The notes under the pieces: generated by a model | Seen by the model: the letters and a program-made list of their open reading frames with translations, nothing else | Told to the model about the DNA's origin: nothing | Database searches by the model: none | NCBI RefSeq assembly: GCF_001424875.1 | Contig: NZ_LMCT01000072.1 | Span: 378,106 to 442,105, forward strand | Length of the DNA stretch: 64,000 bases | Source of the DNA: Kitasatospora sp. Root107 | Lineage (GTDB): Bacteria; Actinomycetota; Actinomycetes; Streptomycetales; Streptomycetaceae | Direction: 5' to 3' | In this document: positions 41,761 through 49,535 of the stretch, piece after piece | Layout of the letters: the number at the start of each line of letters is the position of its first letter | How positions within the stretch are numbered: position 1 is the stretch's first letter | Position numbers and translations under genes: made by a program

Positions 41761-42567
41761 ATGCAGCAAGCGAACTGGGTCCCCGCCGGCACCGACACCG
41801 AGAAGCCGAACGCCGCCCGGGTGTACGACTACTACCTCGGCGGCTCCCACAACTTCGAGGTCGACCGGGCGATGGCCCGGAAGGCGATGGAGTTCTGGCC
41901 CGAGCTGCCCGCCATCATGCGGGCCAACCGGGCCTTTCTGCGCCGGGCCGTGCAGCACCTCGCCGAACAGGGTGTCACCCGCTTCCTGGACATCGGCTCC
42001 GGCATTCCGACCTTCGGCCCGGTGCACGAGGTGGCCAGGGCGGTGAATCCGGACAGCCAGGTGGTCTACGTGGACCACGATCCGATCGCGGTCGCGCACA
42101 GCCGCCTGCTGCTCAAGGACGACCCGCACAGCGTGGTGGTCGAGGCCGACCTGCGCCAGGTCGAGGACCTGCTCGCCCGGCCCGAGGTGGCCGGGCTGCT
42201 CGCCGCGGGTGAGCCGGTCGGGCTGCTGATGGTCGCGGTGCTGCACTTCATCACCGACGGCGACGACCCGTACCGGCTGGTGCGGGTGCTCAGGGACGCG
42301 CTGCCGCCGGGCAGTGCGCTGGTGATCTGCCACGCCTCGCTGGAGGGCCGGCCGGACCAGGCCGGTGCGCACCAGGACCTGTACAAGCGCACCCCCACCC
42401 CGATCACGATGCGCAACCGCGCGGCGATCGGCGCCTTCTTCGACGGCTTCGAGCTGCTCGAGCCCGGGCTGGTCTACCTGCCCGAGTGGCGCCCCGAGGA
42501 CCCGGAGTCGGTCGGCCCGCACCCGGAGCGGATGACCGGCCTGTCAGGCGTCGGACTGCTGCCGTGA
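41761..42567 (+). CDS. SAM-dependent methyltransferase, DUF574/Methyltransf_19 family
   Basis: The 268-aa protein has the hallmark N-terminus of this streptomycete-expanded family, NAARVYDYYLGGSHNFEVDR, the SAM motif FLDIGSGIPT and VVYVDHDPIAVAHSR. Substrates are unknown; many genomes have dozens of copies, often beside regulators. ATG at 41761 is preceded by GTAGGGA. Its stop overlaps the start of the GGDEF-EAL gene (GTGA), so the methyltransferase and the c-di-GMP enzyme are made together. Confidence 0.9.
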   Translation: MQQANWVPAGTDTEKPNAARVYDYYLGGSHNFEVDRAMARKAMEFWPELPAIMRANRAFLRRAVQHLAEQGVTRFLDIGSGIPTFGPVHEVARAVNPDSQVVYVDHDPIAVAHSRLLLKDDPHSVVVEADLRQVEDLLARPEVAGLLAAGEPVGLLMVAVLHFITDGDDPYRLVRVLRDALPPGSALVICHASLEGRPDQAGAHQDLYKRTPTPITMRNRAAIGAFFDGFELLEPGLVYLPEWRPEDPESVGPHPERMTGLSGVGLLP

Positions 42568-44678
42568 CCGCAGGGTCGGACGGGGAGGGCCGGGTGGACG
42601 CTCCCACCTGGTTCCACCAGGAGTGGGAGCGGCTGCTGCGTGGTGGCCACGGCATGGCCGTGCACCCGGGCATCCTGAGCCGCCTGGTGTCCCGGACGGC
42701 CGTGCTGCTGCACCGGGCCCAGCACGAGGATCCGTTCCGGCCCGAGCTGGCCGGGCAGGCCGGTGCCCAGCTGGTGGACGCGCACTTCACCGACCCGGCC
42801 GTGCTGGCCAGGGCGGTCGAGCTGCTCCAGCTCGGCCCGGTCGGCGACGGCCGGGGCCCGGCGCTGTGCGGCGCCTTCGCGGCGGGCTGGGCGGAGGCCC
42901 TGCGGGAGCGGACCCTGCGCGAGCAGGAGGCGATCCGACTGGCCGCCGACACCGCCCGGCGGGAGGTGGAGAAGGCGCTACGGGAGTCGGAGAACAAGTT
43001 CCGCGCGCTGTTCGAGAGCGCCGCGATCGGGATCGGCATCGGGGACACCGACGGCAAGATCATCTCGGTCAACCGGGCGCTCGGAGAGATCTTCGGCACC
43101 GGCTCGATGGACATGACGGGCCGTCGGGTGGACGAGCTGGTGCACCCCGAGGACACCCCGGGCGTCTGGGAGGCGTACGAGGACCTGATCGCCGGGCGCC
43201 GGGAGTACTTCCAGTTCGACAAGCCGTACTACCGGCAGGACGGCGAGGTGGTCTGGACCCACCTGACCGTCTCGCTGATCCGGGACGACGAGGGCGTGCC
43301 GCTCTACCAGGTGGCCATGCTGGAGGACATCACCGACCGGTACCGGCTGCAGGAGCGGCTGCGGCACCAGGCCACCCACGACCCGCTGACCGGGCTGCCG
43401 AACCGGGTGGCCTTCTTCGAGCGGCTGGAGAAGCTGTTCGAGGAGCCGGAGCCCGGGGCCAGGTTCGGCCTCTGCTACGTGGACCTGGACGGCTTCAAGG
43501 TGGTCAACGACAGCCTCGGCCACGACACCGGCGACCAGCTGCTGGCCGCGGTGGCGCAGCGGCTCGAGACCGCGCTGACCCCGCTCGGCCACCTGGTGGC
43601 CCGGCTCGGCGGCGACGAGTTCGTGGTGCTGCTGGAGGACTGCCGGGGCGAGCAGGAGGCGGTGGCGGCCGCCAAGACGGTGCTGGCCGCGCTGGCCAGG
43701 CCGGTGCAGGTCGGCGACCACTCGCTGGCGGTCGGCGCCAGCGTCGGCGTGCTGGAGCGCCGGGTGGCCACCACCACGCCGGGCGCCGCGGTCCGGGCCG
43801 CCGACCTCACGCTGTACCGGGCCAAGGAGGCCGGGCGCGGCCGCTGGACGCTGTTCGACCCGAAGGAGAACGCCCGCGCGGTCAGCCGGTACGCGGTGTC
43901 GGTGCGGATGCCCGCCGCGCTGGACCGGGGCGAGTTCTTCATCGACTACCAGCCGCTCTGCTCGCTGGCCGACGGCTCGCTGGTCGCGGTCGAGGCACTG
44001 GTGCGCTGGCGGCACCCGCAGCTCGGGGTGCTCGGCCCGGACGAGTTCATCGGGGTGGCCGAGGAGACCGGCCTGATCATGCCGCTCGGCCGCTGGGTAC
44101 TGGAGCAGGCCTGCCGCCAGGCCACCGACTGGGTGCGGGAGTTCGGCCCGGACGCACCGCAGATCAACGTCAACCTGGCGGTCCGGCAGGCCCGCAACGC
44201 CGGGCTGGTCACCGATGTCGAGCGGATCCTGCGGAAGACCGGACTGCCGCCGGCCAAGCTCCAGTTGGAGATCACCGAGTCCACCGTGGTGGGCCCCGAG
44301 GACGAGGCGCTGAAGGCCCTGCACGGCGTACGCGACCTGGGCGTCTCGCTGGCGGTGGACGACTTCGGCACCGGCTGGTCCAACCTGGCCTACCTGCGGG
44401 ACCTGCCGGTCTCCTGCCTGAAGATCGCCGGCTCCTTCGTCGGCGACCTGCACGATCCGACCAAGGACGCGCACACCGGCTGGCGGATCGTCAGCGGGCT
44501 GGTCTCGCTGGCCCACACGCTCGGCCTGACCGTGACCGCCGAAGGGGTGGAGAGCGGTGCGGACGCCGAGCGGCTGCGGCAGATGGGCTGTGACTGGGCA
44601 CAGGGCTGGCACTTCGGCCGCCCGGTCCGCCCGGACGAGATCTCCCGGCGGATCGCCGAGGCGCGCCGCACCCCGTAG
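42564..44678 (+). CDS. PAS-GGDEF-EAL cyclic di-GMP protein
   Basis: 704 aa: an N-terminal helical region without recognised domain (1-140), a PAS sensor domain (about 143-265, ENKFRALFESAAIGIGI), a diguanylate cyclase domain with intact GGDEF at 349-353 and a phosphodiesterase domain with intact EAL at 477-479 (VAVEALVRWRHP), including DDFGTGWSNLAYLRDLP. It could both make and break c-di-GMP, like the RmdA/RmdB group that control streptomycete development. No membrane segment is seen, so it senses a cytoplasmic cue. The GTG at 42564 overlaps the methyltransferase stop; the glycan locus begins 330 bp downstream. Confidence 0.92.
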   Translation: MTAGSDGEGRVDAPTWFHQEWERLLRGGHGMAVHPGILSRLVSRTAVLLHRAQHEDPFRPELAGQAGAQLVDAHFTDPAVLARAVELLQLGPVGDGRGPALCGAFAAGWAEALRERTLREQEAIRLAADTARREVEKALRESENKFRALFESAAIGIGIGDTDGKIISVNRALGEIFGTGSMDMTGRRVDELVHPEDTPGVWEAYEDLIAGRREYFQFDKPYYRQDGEVVWTHLTVSLIRDDEGVPLYQVAMLEDITDRYRLQERLRHQATHDPLTGLPNRVAFFERLEKLFEEPEPGARFGLCYVDLDGFKVVNDSLGHDTGDQLLAAVAQRLETALTPLGHLVARLGGDEFVVLLEDCRGEQEAVAAAKTVLAALARPVQVGDHSLAVGASVGVLERRVATTTPGAAVRAADLTLYRAKEAGRGRWTLFDPKENARAVSRYAVSVRMPAALDRGEFFIDYQPLCSLADGSLVAVEALVRWRHPQLGVLGPDEFIGVAEETGLIMPLGRWVLEQACRQATDWVREFGPDAPQINVNLAVRQARNAGLVTDVERILRKTGLPPAKLQLEITESTVVGPEDEALKALHGVRDLGVSLAVDDFGTGWSNLAYLRDLPVSCLKIAGSFVGDLHDPTKDAHTGWRIVSGLVSLAHTLGLTVTAEGVESGADAERLRQMGCDWAQGWHFGRPVRPDEISRRIAEARRTP

Positions 44679-45005
44679 GCCCGCAGCACCCCGTAGCCCG
44701 GTCCGAAGGACGAGAGTTGATAAAGCGGACATAAGGGTTGACATGGGGCATACTCCGGGCGGACGATGAGGCCCTGGCACCAGTTCATTCGCCAGTTGCC
44801 CGTGACAGTCGGCGTCAAGCCGCCCGAGTCCGACCGGCGCATTTCGGAGGGGTCCGGGGGAGTCCGTACCAGCCCGCCGTGCCGTACGTCGTTCTCATTC
44901 CGACCGGGGCCTGCCCCGCGCCCAGCGCGGCCCGCCCGCCCCGTCTCCCGGGTCACGCCTGTGGGGGGCCCGCGTGCCCGCAGCCTCGGAGAAGGCCGTT
45001 TCGCG
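44679..45005 (+). other. Intergenic region upstream of the glycan locus
   Basis: The 327 bp between the c-di-GMP gene and the first glycosyltransferase include a relatively AT-rich island (44711-44757) with TTGATA (44717) and TTGACA (44738) that probably holds the promoter; a good -10 at the right distance is not obvious. From 44766 an open frame continues in phase into the glycosyltransferase, so either a 240-nt leader or an 80-residue Pro/Arg-rich extension exists. I favour the leader, because GGAGAAGG precedes the ATG at 45006. Confidence 0.5.
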
Positions 45006-45839
45006 ATGAGCATCACGCTGCCCCCCAACGTCCTCCCCTACCCGACCCGTGACGACGGCCGGCCCAGGCGCCGCGCCACCGACCGGCTGCCCGCCGACCG
45101 GCCGATGCGCCGGGCCGAGGACGGGATCAGGACCAGGCACTCGGTCAGCCTGGTCGTCCCCGCCCAGAACGAGGCCCGCAACATCCCGTGGGTGTTCGAG
45201 CAGATCCCGAACTGCGTGGACGAGGTCATCCTGGTGGACGGCTCCTCCACCGACGCCACCCTGGCGGTGGCCGAGCACTGCCTGCCCACCGTCCACAGCG
45301 TCCAGCAGAGCGCACCCGGCAAGGGAAATGCGCTCCGGACCGGCTTCGCCGCAGCCGGCGGCGAGTACGTGGTGATGATGGACGCCGACGGCTCGATGTG
45401 GCCCGGCGAGATCCCGCACTACCTGCACTTCCTGGACCACGGCTACGACTTCGTCAAGGGCTCGCGGTGCATCGCCGGCGGCGGCTCGCTGGACCTGACC
45501 CGGATCAGGGCGCTCGGCAACCTGGCGTTGCTCGCTGTGGTGAACCGGCTCTACCAGACCAAGCTCACCGACCTCTGCTACGGATTCTGCGCCTTCCGCC
45601 GCAGCTTCCTGGACCAACTCGACCTGCGCTCGGCCGGGTTCGAGATCGAGGCCGAGATGATCGCGCACGCGCTGCGGTCCGGCCTGCGGATCGCGGAGGT
45701 GCCGAGCCTCGAACTCCCTCGCCGTAGTGGCCGTTCGCACCTGCACGCCGTCTCGGACGGCCGCCGGGTGCTGCGGACGTTGCTCGCCGAACGTCCTGGC
45801 GGCAGTGGAACGGCCCACCACGCCACGAGGGAGCGGTGA
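45006..45839 (+). CDS. Glycosyltransferase family 2 (polyprenyl-phosphate type)
   Basis: The 277-aa GT-A enzyme has SLVVPAQNEARNI, EVILVDGSSTDATL and the metal motif VVMMDADGS, with GKGNALRTGF typical of dolichol-phosphate-mannose/undecaprenyl-phosphate sugar transferases. It has no membrane helices, so product release needs a partner. It would make a lipid-linked sugar donor at the inner membrane face. First gene of the glycan operon; its stop overlaps the next start region (GTGATG). Confidence 0.88.
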   Translation: MSITLPPNVLPYPTRDDGRPRRRATDRLPADRPMRRAEDGIRTRHSVSLVVPAQNEARNIPWVFEQIPNCVDEVILVDGSSTDATLAVAEHCLPTVHSVQQSAPGKGNALRTGFAAAGGEYVVMMDADGSMWPGEIPHYLHFLDHGYDFVKGSRCIAGGGSLDLTRIRALGNLALLAVVNRLYQTKLTDLCYGFCAFRRSFLDQLDLRSAGFEIEAEMIAHALRSGLRIAEVPSLELPRRSGRSHLHAVSDGRRVLRTLLAERPGGSGTAHHATRER

Positions 45840-47137
45840 TGAACGGCACCGACCGGCGCACCGCAACGGCCTGCCCCTGCCCCGCCGCCCGAGACTCGCT
45901 CTACACCCCTGTCCACGTGGTCGAACTGGACCTGGCCGAACCCGGTGAGCTCCGCTCGCCCGGGGGCACCGGGCCGGCCACTCCGGACGGCCGCGTGTTG
46001 GCGTTGGTGCGGCTGCACGGACACCCGCTCGGACTGGTCACCGCCACCGGCAGCGCCGACGATCCGGTCGGTCTGCGCCGGGCGCTGGTCGAGGCCGCTT
46101 TCAGCGAGATCCGCATCACCGCACACCAGTTGACCACCGCGACGATCAGGGCGCCCCTCAGTCGGGTCGGCGGCGTCCGGCCGTCAGCGGAACCGCCCAG
46201 GATCAGCGTCGTGATCGCCACCCACAACCGTCCCGAGCTGCTCCGCCAGTGCCTGGACTCCGTCCTGCGGATCGACAGCCCGCAGTACGAGGTGCTGGTC
46301 GTCGACAACGCCCCGGCCGGGGATGACGCGAAGACCCTGATCCGCGAGCGGTACGCCGACCGGGTCCGCTACCTGCGCGAGCCGGTAGCGGGCCTGGCCC
46401 GAGCCCACAATCTCGGACTGGCCGCCGCCCGGGGCGAGTTGATCGCCTTCACTGACGACGACACGCTGGTCGACCGGCACTGGCTGAGCTCCCTGGTCGC
46501 GGCCTTCGCCGACGATCCCGCTGCCGGCTGCGTGACCGGCCTGATCCTGCCCGCCGAGCTGCAGACCGCGGCGCAGGCCGCGCTCCAGCAGCACGGCGGC
46601 TACGACAAGGGCTTCAACCCGCGCCGCTGGTCGCTCGACCTGCCGCCCGGTGACCCGCTGTTCCCGTTCACCGCAGGGCAGTTCGGCTCTGGCGCCAACA
46701 TGGCCTTCCGGACCCGACTGCTGCGCACGCTGGGCGGTTTCGACCCGGCCACCGGCGTCGGCACCCCCGCGCACGGCGGCGACGACCTGCTGGCCTTCTT
46801 CCGGATCGTCACCGCCGGGCACGTGCTCAGCTACCAGCCGGACGCCATCGTCTGGCACCGGCACCGCCGGACCCCCGACGCGCTGCCCGCCCAGCTCTAC
46901 GGCTACGGCGCGGGCCTCGGCGCCTACCTGGCCGCCGCCGTCGTCGCCGAGCCCCGGCTGCTGCCCGCACTACTGCGCCGGATCCCCGGCGGGCTGCGGC
47001 ACGCCGCCGCACAGGCGAGGAGCCGCACCCTGCCGTCCGGCCAACGGTCCACCCGGCTGGCCGCGTTGGAGCTGCGCGGGATGCTGTACGGGCCGGTCGG
47101 CTACCTCCGCTCGCTGCGCCAGGCGAGGACGGAGTGA
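45839..47137 (+). CDS. Glycosyltransferase family 2 with N-terminal accessory domain
   Basis: The 432-aa protein has an N-terminal domain of about 110 residues (VHVVELDLAEP..., LALVRLHGHPLGLV) seen before actinobacterial GT2 domains, then a GT-A core: ISVVIATHNRPELLRQCLDS, VLVVDNAPAGDD and LIAFTDDDTLVD (metal-binding Asp triad). It probably adds a sugar to a growing surface glycan. The ATG at 45839 is preferred over the adjacent GTG 45836 because of spacing from GAGGGAG (45827-45833). It overlaps the preceding stop. Confidence 0.88.
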   Translation: MNGTDRRTATACPCPAARDSLYTPVHVVELDLAEPGELRSPGGTGPATPDGRVLALVRLHGHPLGLVTATGSADDPVGLRRALVEAAFSEIRITAHQLTTATIRAPLSRVGGVRPSAEPPRISVVIATHNRPELLRQCLDSVLRIDSPQYEVLVVDNAPAGDDAKTLIRERYADRVRYLREPVAGLARAHNLGLAAARGELIAFTDDDTLVDRHWLSSLVAAFADDPAAGCVTGLILPAELQTAAQAALQQHGGYDKGFNPRRWSLDLPPGDPLFPFTAGQFGSGANMAFRTRLLRTLGGFDPATGVGTPAHGGDDLLAFFRIVTAGHVLSYQPDAIVWHRHRRTPDALPAQLYGYGAGLGAYLAAAVVAEPRLLPALLRRIPGGLRHAAAQARSRTLPSGQRSTRLAALELRGMLYGPVGYLRSLRQARTE

Positions 47138-47189
47138 GCGTGATGGCCAGCTTCGTCACCGGGACCCGCGCCGCAGGCTGCGGCTGCCC

Positions 47190-47451
47190 GCAGCCGCCGC
47201 CCTGCCAGTGCTCCTGCCGCACGCTGCTCCGCGCCCGGCTCCGGGCCGCCGGTTCGGCCGAGCCGCTGCCGCACCATGGCCATGTGCCCGCCCAACCTGG
47301 TGCTCGGCGTCGCCGTCGACGTCTGCCGGGCCCGGCGCGCGATGCGCTGGGTGATCGGCCTGCAGGCCGCGCTGCTGGTCGTCGTCCTGTCGCTCACCGT
47401 CTGGCTGCTCCCGCTGTACGGCCTGGCCGGCGTCGGCCTGCCCGGAACGCC
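47190..47451 (+). pseudogene. Remnant of a polysaccharide flippase (Wzx/MATE-like)
   Basis: No intact gene fills the 376 bp between two glycosyltransferases. From 47282 one frame reads MCPPNLVLGVAVDVCRARRA and continues with a hydrophobic helix (WVIGLQAALLVVVLSLTVW) and LLPLYGLAGVGL, which matches the late helices of streptomycete oligosaccharide flippases. Just upstream, in another frame, LPVLLPHAAPRPAPGRRFG may be an earlier part. The helix is then lost in a frame change near 47451. So the flippase of this locus is decayed, and only a C-terminal fragment remains. Confidence 0.55.
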
Positions 47452-47513
47452 TCGCCCGGAACGGCGCTGCCCCGGGAGACGGCCCCCCGGACGACGAAGG
47501 GAAGGCGAGGACG

Positions 47514-48536
47514 ATGACCGACCGACTCGACCCGGTCCGCGAGGGGACCGGTGAGCAGCTGACGGGGCATCGGCTCACCCTGAGCGTGGTGGTCTGCTCG
47601 TACACCATGGCCCGCTGGCCCGATCTGGTCGCCGCCATCAGCTCGCTGCAGCGCCAGTCGAGCCCCGCCGACGAAGTGCTGCTGGTGGTCGACCACTGCC
47701 CCGAACTGGCCGTCCGCGCGGCCGGGGTACTGGCCGGCGTGCGGGTGGTGGCGAACCGGGAACAGGCTGGTCTGTCCGGCGCCCGGAACACCGGGGTGGC
47801 GCTGGCCAACAGTGACGTGGTGGCCTTCCTGGACGACGACGCCACCGCCGACCCGGACTGGACCGAACGGCTGCTGGCCGGGTACCTGGACGCCCGGGTG
47901 CTCGGCGTCGGCGGCCTGGTCAGGCCGCGCTGGGAGACCGCCCGCCCGCCCTGGTTCCCGCCCGAGTTCGACTGGGTGGTCGGCTGCTCCTACCGGGGGA
48001 TGCCGGAACAGGCCGCCAGGGTACGGAACTTCATCGGCGCCAACATGTCCTTCCGGCGCGCCGAACTGGTGGCCGCCGGCGGCTTCCGCCCCGACCTCGG
48101 CCGGATCGGCAGCCGGCCGCTGGGCTGCGAGGAGACCGAGCTGTGCATCCGGCTGGCGGCCGGTCGGCCGGAGGCCGAACTGCGCTACGAACCGGCCGCC
48201 GGGGTCAGCCACCGGGTCCCCGAAGGGCGGACCAACTGGGCGTACTTCCGGGCCCGTTGCTATGCCGAGGGCCTCTCCAAGGCGGTGGTCGCCCGGTACA
48301 CCGGGCGCGGCCCGGCGCTGGCCAGCGAACGCCGCTACCTGCGCAGCACGGTGCCGCGCGGGCTGGCCAGGGCGATCGGCCCGGGCGGCGGCGGCCCGCG
48401 CGAGTTCGCGGCCCTCGCGCTGGGCGTGGCCACCACCCTGGCCGGCTACACCAGCGGCCGGTTCGGCCGGCCCGGCGCCCTCGGCCGACTGGTCGGCCCG
48501 GTACGGCGGGCCAGGGACCCGGGCGGTGCGCCATGA
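47514..48536 (+). CDS. Glycosyltransferase family 2
   Basis: The 340-aa GT-A enzyme shows LSVVVCSYTMARWPDLVAAI, DEVLLVVDHCPELA and DVVAFLDDDATAD with the metal-binding Asp cluster, and GCEETELCIRL for the catalytic region (the typical ED-x-E/D). It is of the type that builds capsule or exopolysaccharide. ATG at 47514 follows GAAGG. Its stop overlaps the deacetylase start as ATGA. Confidence 0.9.
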   Translation: MTDRLDPVREGTGEQLTGHRLTLSVVVCSYTMARWPDLVAAISSLQRQSSPADEVLLVVDHCPELAVRAAGVLAGVRVVANREQAGLSGARNTGVALANSDVVAFLDDDATADPDWTERLLAGYLDARVLGVGGLVRPRWETARPPWFPPEFDWVVGCSYRGMPEQAARVRNFIGANMSFRRAELVAAGGFRPDLGRIGSRPLGCEETELCIRLAAGRPEAELRYEPAAGVSHRVPEGRTNWAYFRARCYAEGLSKAVVARYTGRGPALASERRYLRSTVPRGLARAIGPGGGGPREFAALALGVATTLAGYTSGRFGRPGALGRLVGPVRRARDPGGAP

Positions 48537-49345
48537 CCGTCGTCCCGGTGTTCCTTTACCACTCGGTGTCCGACGACCCACCGTCCTGGATCGCACCGTT
48601 CACCGTCACCCCGCACGTCTTCGCCGAGCAACTGGACCGGATCGCCGACGCCGGTCGCACCATCGTCCCGCTGCACCGCCTGGTGGCGGCGATCCGCGGC
48701 GGCCCGGCGCTGCCCGCCGACTCGGCGGTGCTCACCTTCGACGACGGCTTCGCCGACTTCTACTGGACGGTGGCCCAGCTGCTGACCGAACGCGGCCTGC
48801 CCGCCACGCTGTTCGTCACCACCGGCGCCGTCCACCCGCCGGGCGGGGAGGCGGCCGGCAGCCTGCTGCCCCCGGCCCCGATGCTGAGCTGGCGTCAGGT
48901 GGTCACGCTGGACGCCTGCGGCGTGGAGATCGGTGCGCACACCCGGACCCACCCGCAGCTGGACACCCTGTCGGGCCGCTGGCTGGCCAGCGAGATCGTC
49001 GGCTGCCGCCAGGAGTTGGAGGATCTGCTCGGCCACCCGGTGACCTCCTTCGCGTACCCGCACGGCTACTCCAGCGCCACCGTCCGCCGCCAGGTCGCCG
49101 AGGCCGGTTTCAGCTCTGCCACCGCGGTGCTGAACGCCTTCAGCTCGGGCAACGACGACCCGTTGCGGATCGCCCGGCTGATGGTGCGGGCGGACACCAC
49201 GCCCGAGCAGTTCCGGAGCTGGACACGGGGCGAGGGCGCCCCGGTGGCGCCGCTCCCGGAGCGCCTGCGGACCAAGGGCTGGCGGCTCTACCGCCGGGCC
49301 AGGGCCGCAGTCGGCAGCCCGGTCGGCGGGCCGCCGGAGATCTGA
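48533..49345 (+). CDS. NodB-domain polysaccharide deacetylase
   Basis: The 270-aa protein has CE4 motifs: FLYHSV at the N-terminus, TFDDGF (Asp70 base, Asp71 metal), GAHTRTHPQL (His136 and His140 metal ligands) and FAYPHGY. It would remove N- or O-acetyl groups from the glycan. No signal peptide is visible at the chosen ATG, so it could act in the cytoplasm on lipid-linked intermediates or be exported by another route. It is the last gene of the plus-strand half of the glycan locus. Confidence 0.9.
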   Translation: MTVVPVFLYHSVSDDPPSWIAPFTVTPHVFAEQLDRIADAGRTIVPLHRLVAAIRGGPALPADSAVLTFDDGFADFYWTVAQLLTERGLPATLFVTTGAVHPPGGEAAGSLLPPAPMLSWRQVVTLDACGVEIGAHTRTHPQLDTLSGRWLASEIVGCRQELEDLLGHPVTSFAYPHGYSSATVRRQVAEAGFSSATAVLNAFSSGNDDPLRIARLMVRADTTPEQFRSWTRGEGAPVAPLPERLRTKGWRLYRRARAAVGSPVGGPPEI

Positions 49346-49363
49346 CCCCGGGTCAGGCGAGCG

Positions 49364-49522
49364 TCAGTGCCGCCAGACCAGCAGGTAGGCCAGGGTGACG
49401 GGCAGTCGGACCGGCGTCGGCAGGGCCAGTGCCCCCAGCGCGACCCAGCCGGAGGCGGCGAGCAGCAGCGAGACCGTCAGTTTCGAGGTCGCCAGTTTCG
49501 ACGTGAAGGCCTTCACCACCAT
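49364..49522 (-). CDS. 52-aa membrane peptide
   Basis: A small gene beginning MVVKAFTSKLATSKLTVSLL with one or two hydrophobic segments (about 15-33 and 38-50) and ending VWRH. The ATG at 49522 has GAGGAGG 8 bp upstream; that ribosome site overlaps the stop of the GT-C-like gene, so it is coupled to it. Its codon pattern and strong Shine-Dalgarno support translation. It may be a subunit or regulator of the membrane glycosyltransferase. Confidence 0.65.
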   Translation of the reverse strand: MVVKAFTSKLATSKLTVSLLLAASGWVALGALALPTPVRLPVTLAYLLVWRH

Positions 49523-49535
49523 CGGTGACACCTCC

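Noticed and set aside
42978-44780. A 600-codon minus-strand frame opposite the GGDEF-EAL gene
   Set aside because: The plus strand has intact GGDEF and EAL motifs; the minus frame has no recognisable domain.
44766-45005. N-terminal extension of the first glycosyltransferase from ATG 44766
   Set aside because: The added 80 residues are Pro/Arg/Ser-rich and lack family similarity, and a good Shine-Dalgarno precedes the ATG at 45006. I keep it as a possible leader only.
49342-49356. Short palindrome ctgaccc-c-gggtcag between the deacetylase and the small membrane peptide
   Set aside because: Its single-base loop leaves only 5-6 usable pairs; too weak to call a terminator with confidence, though the position is right.
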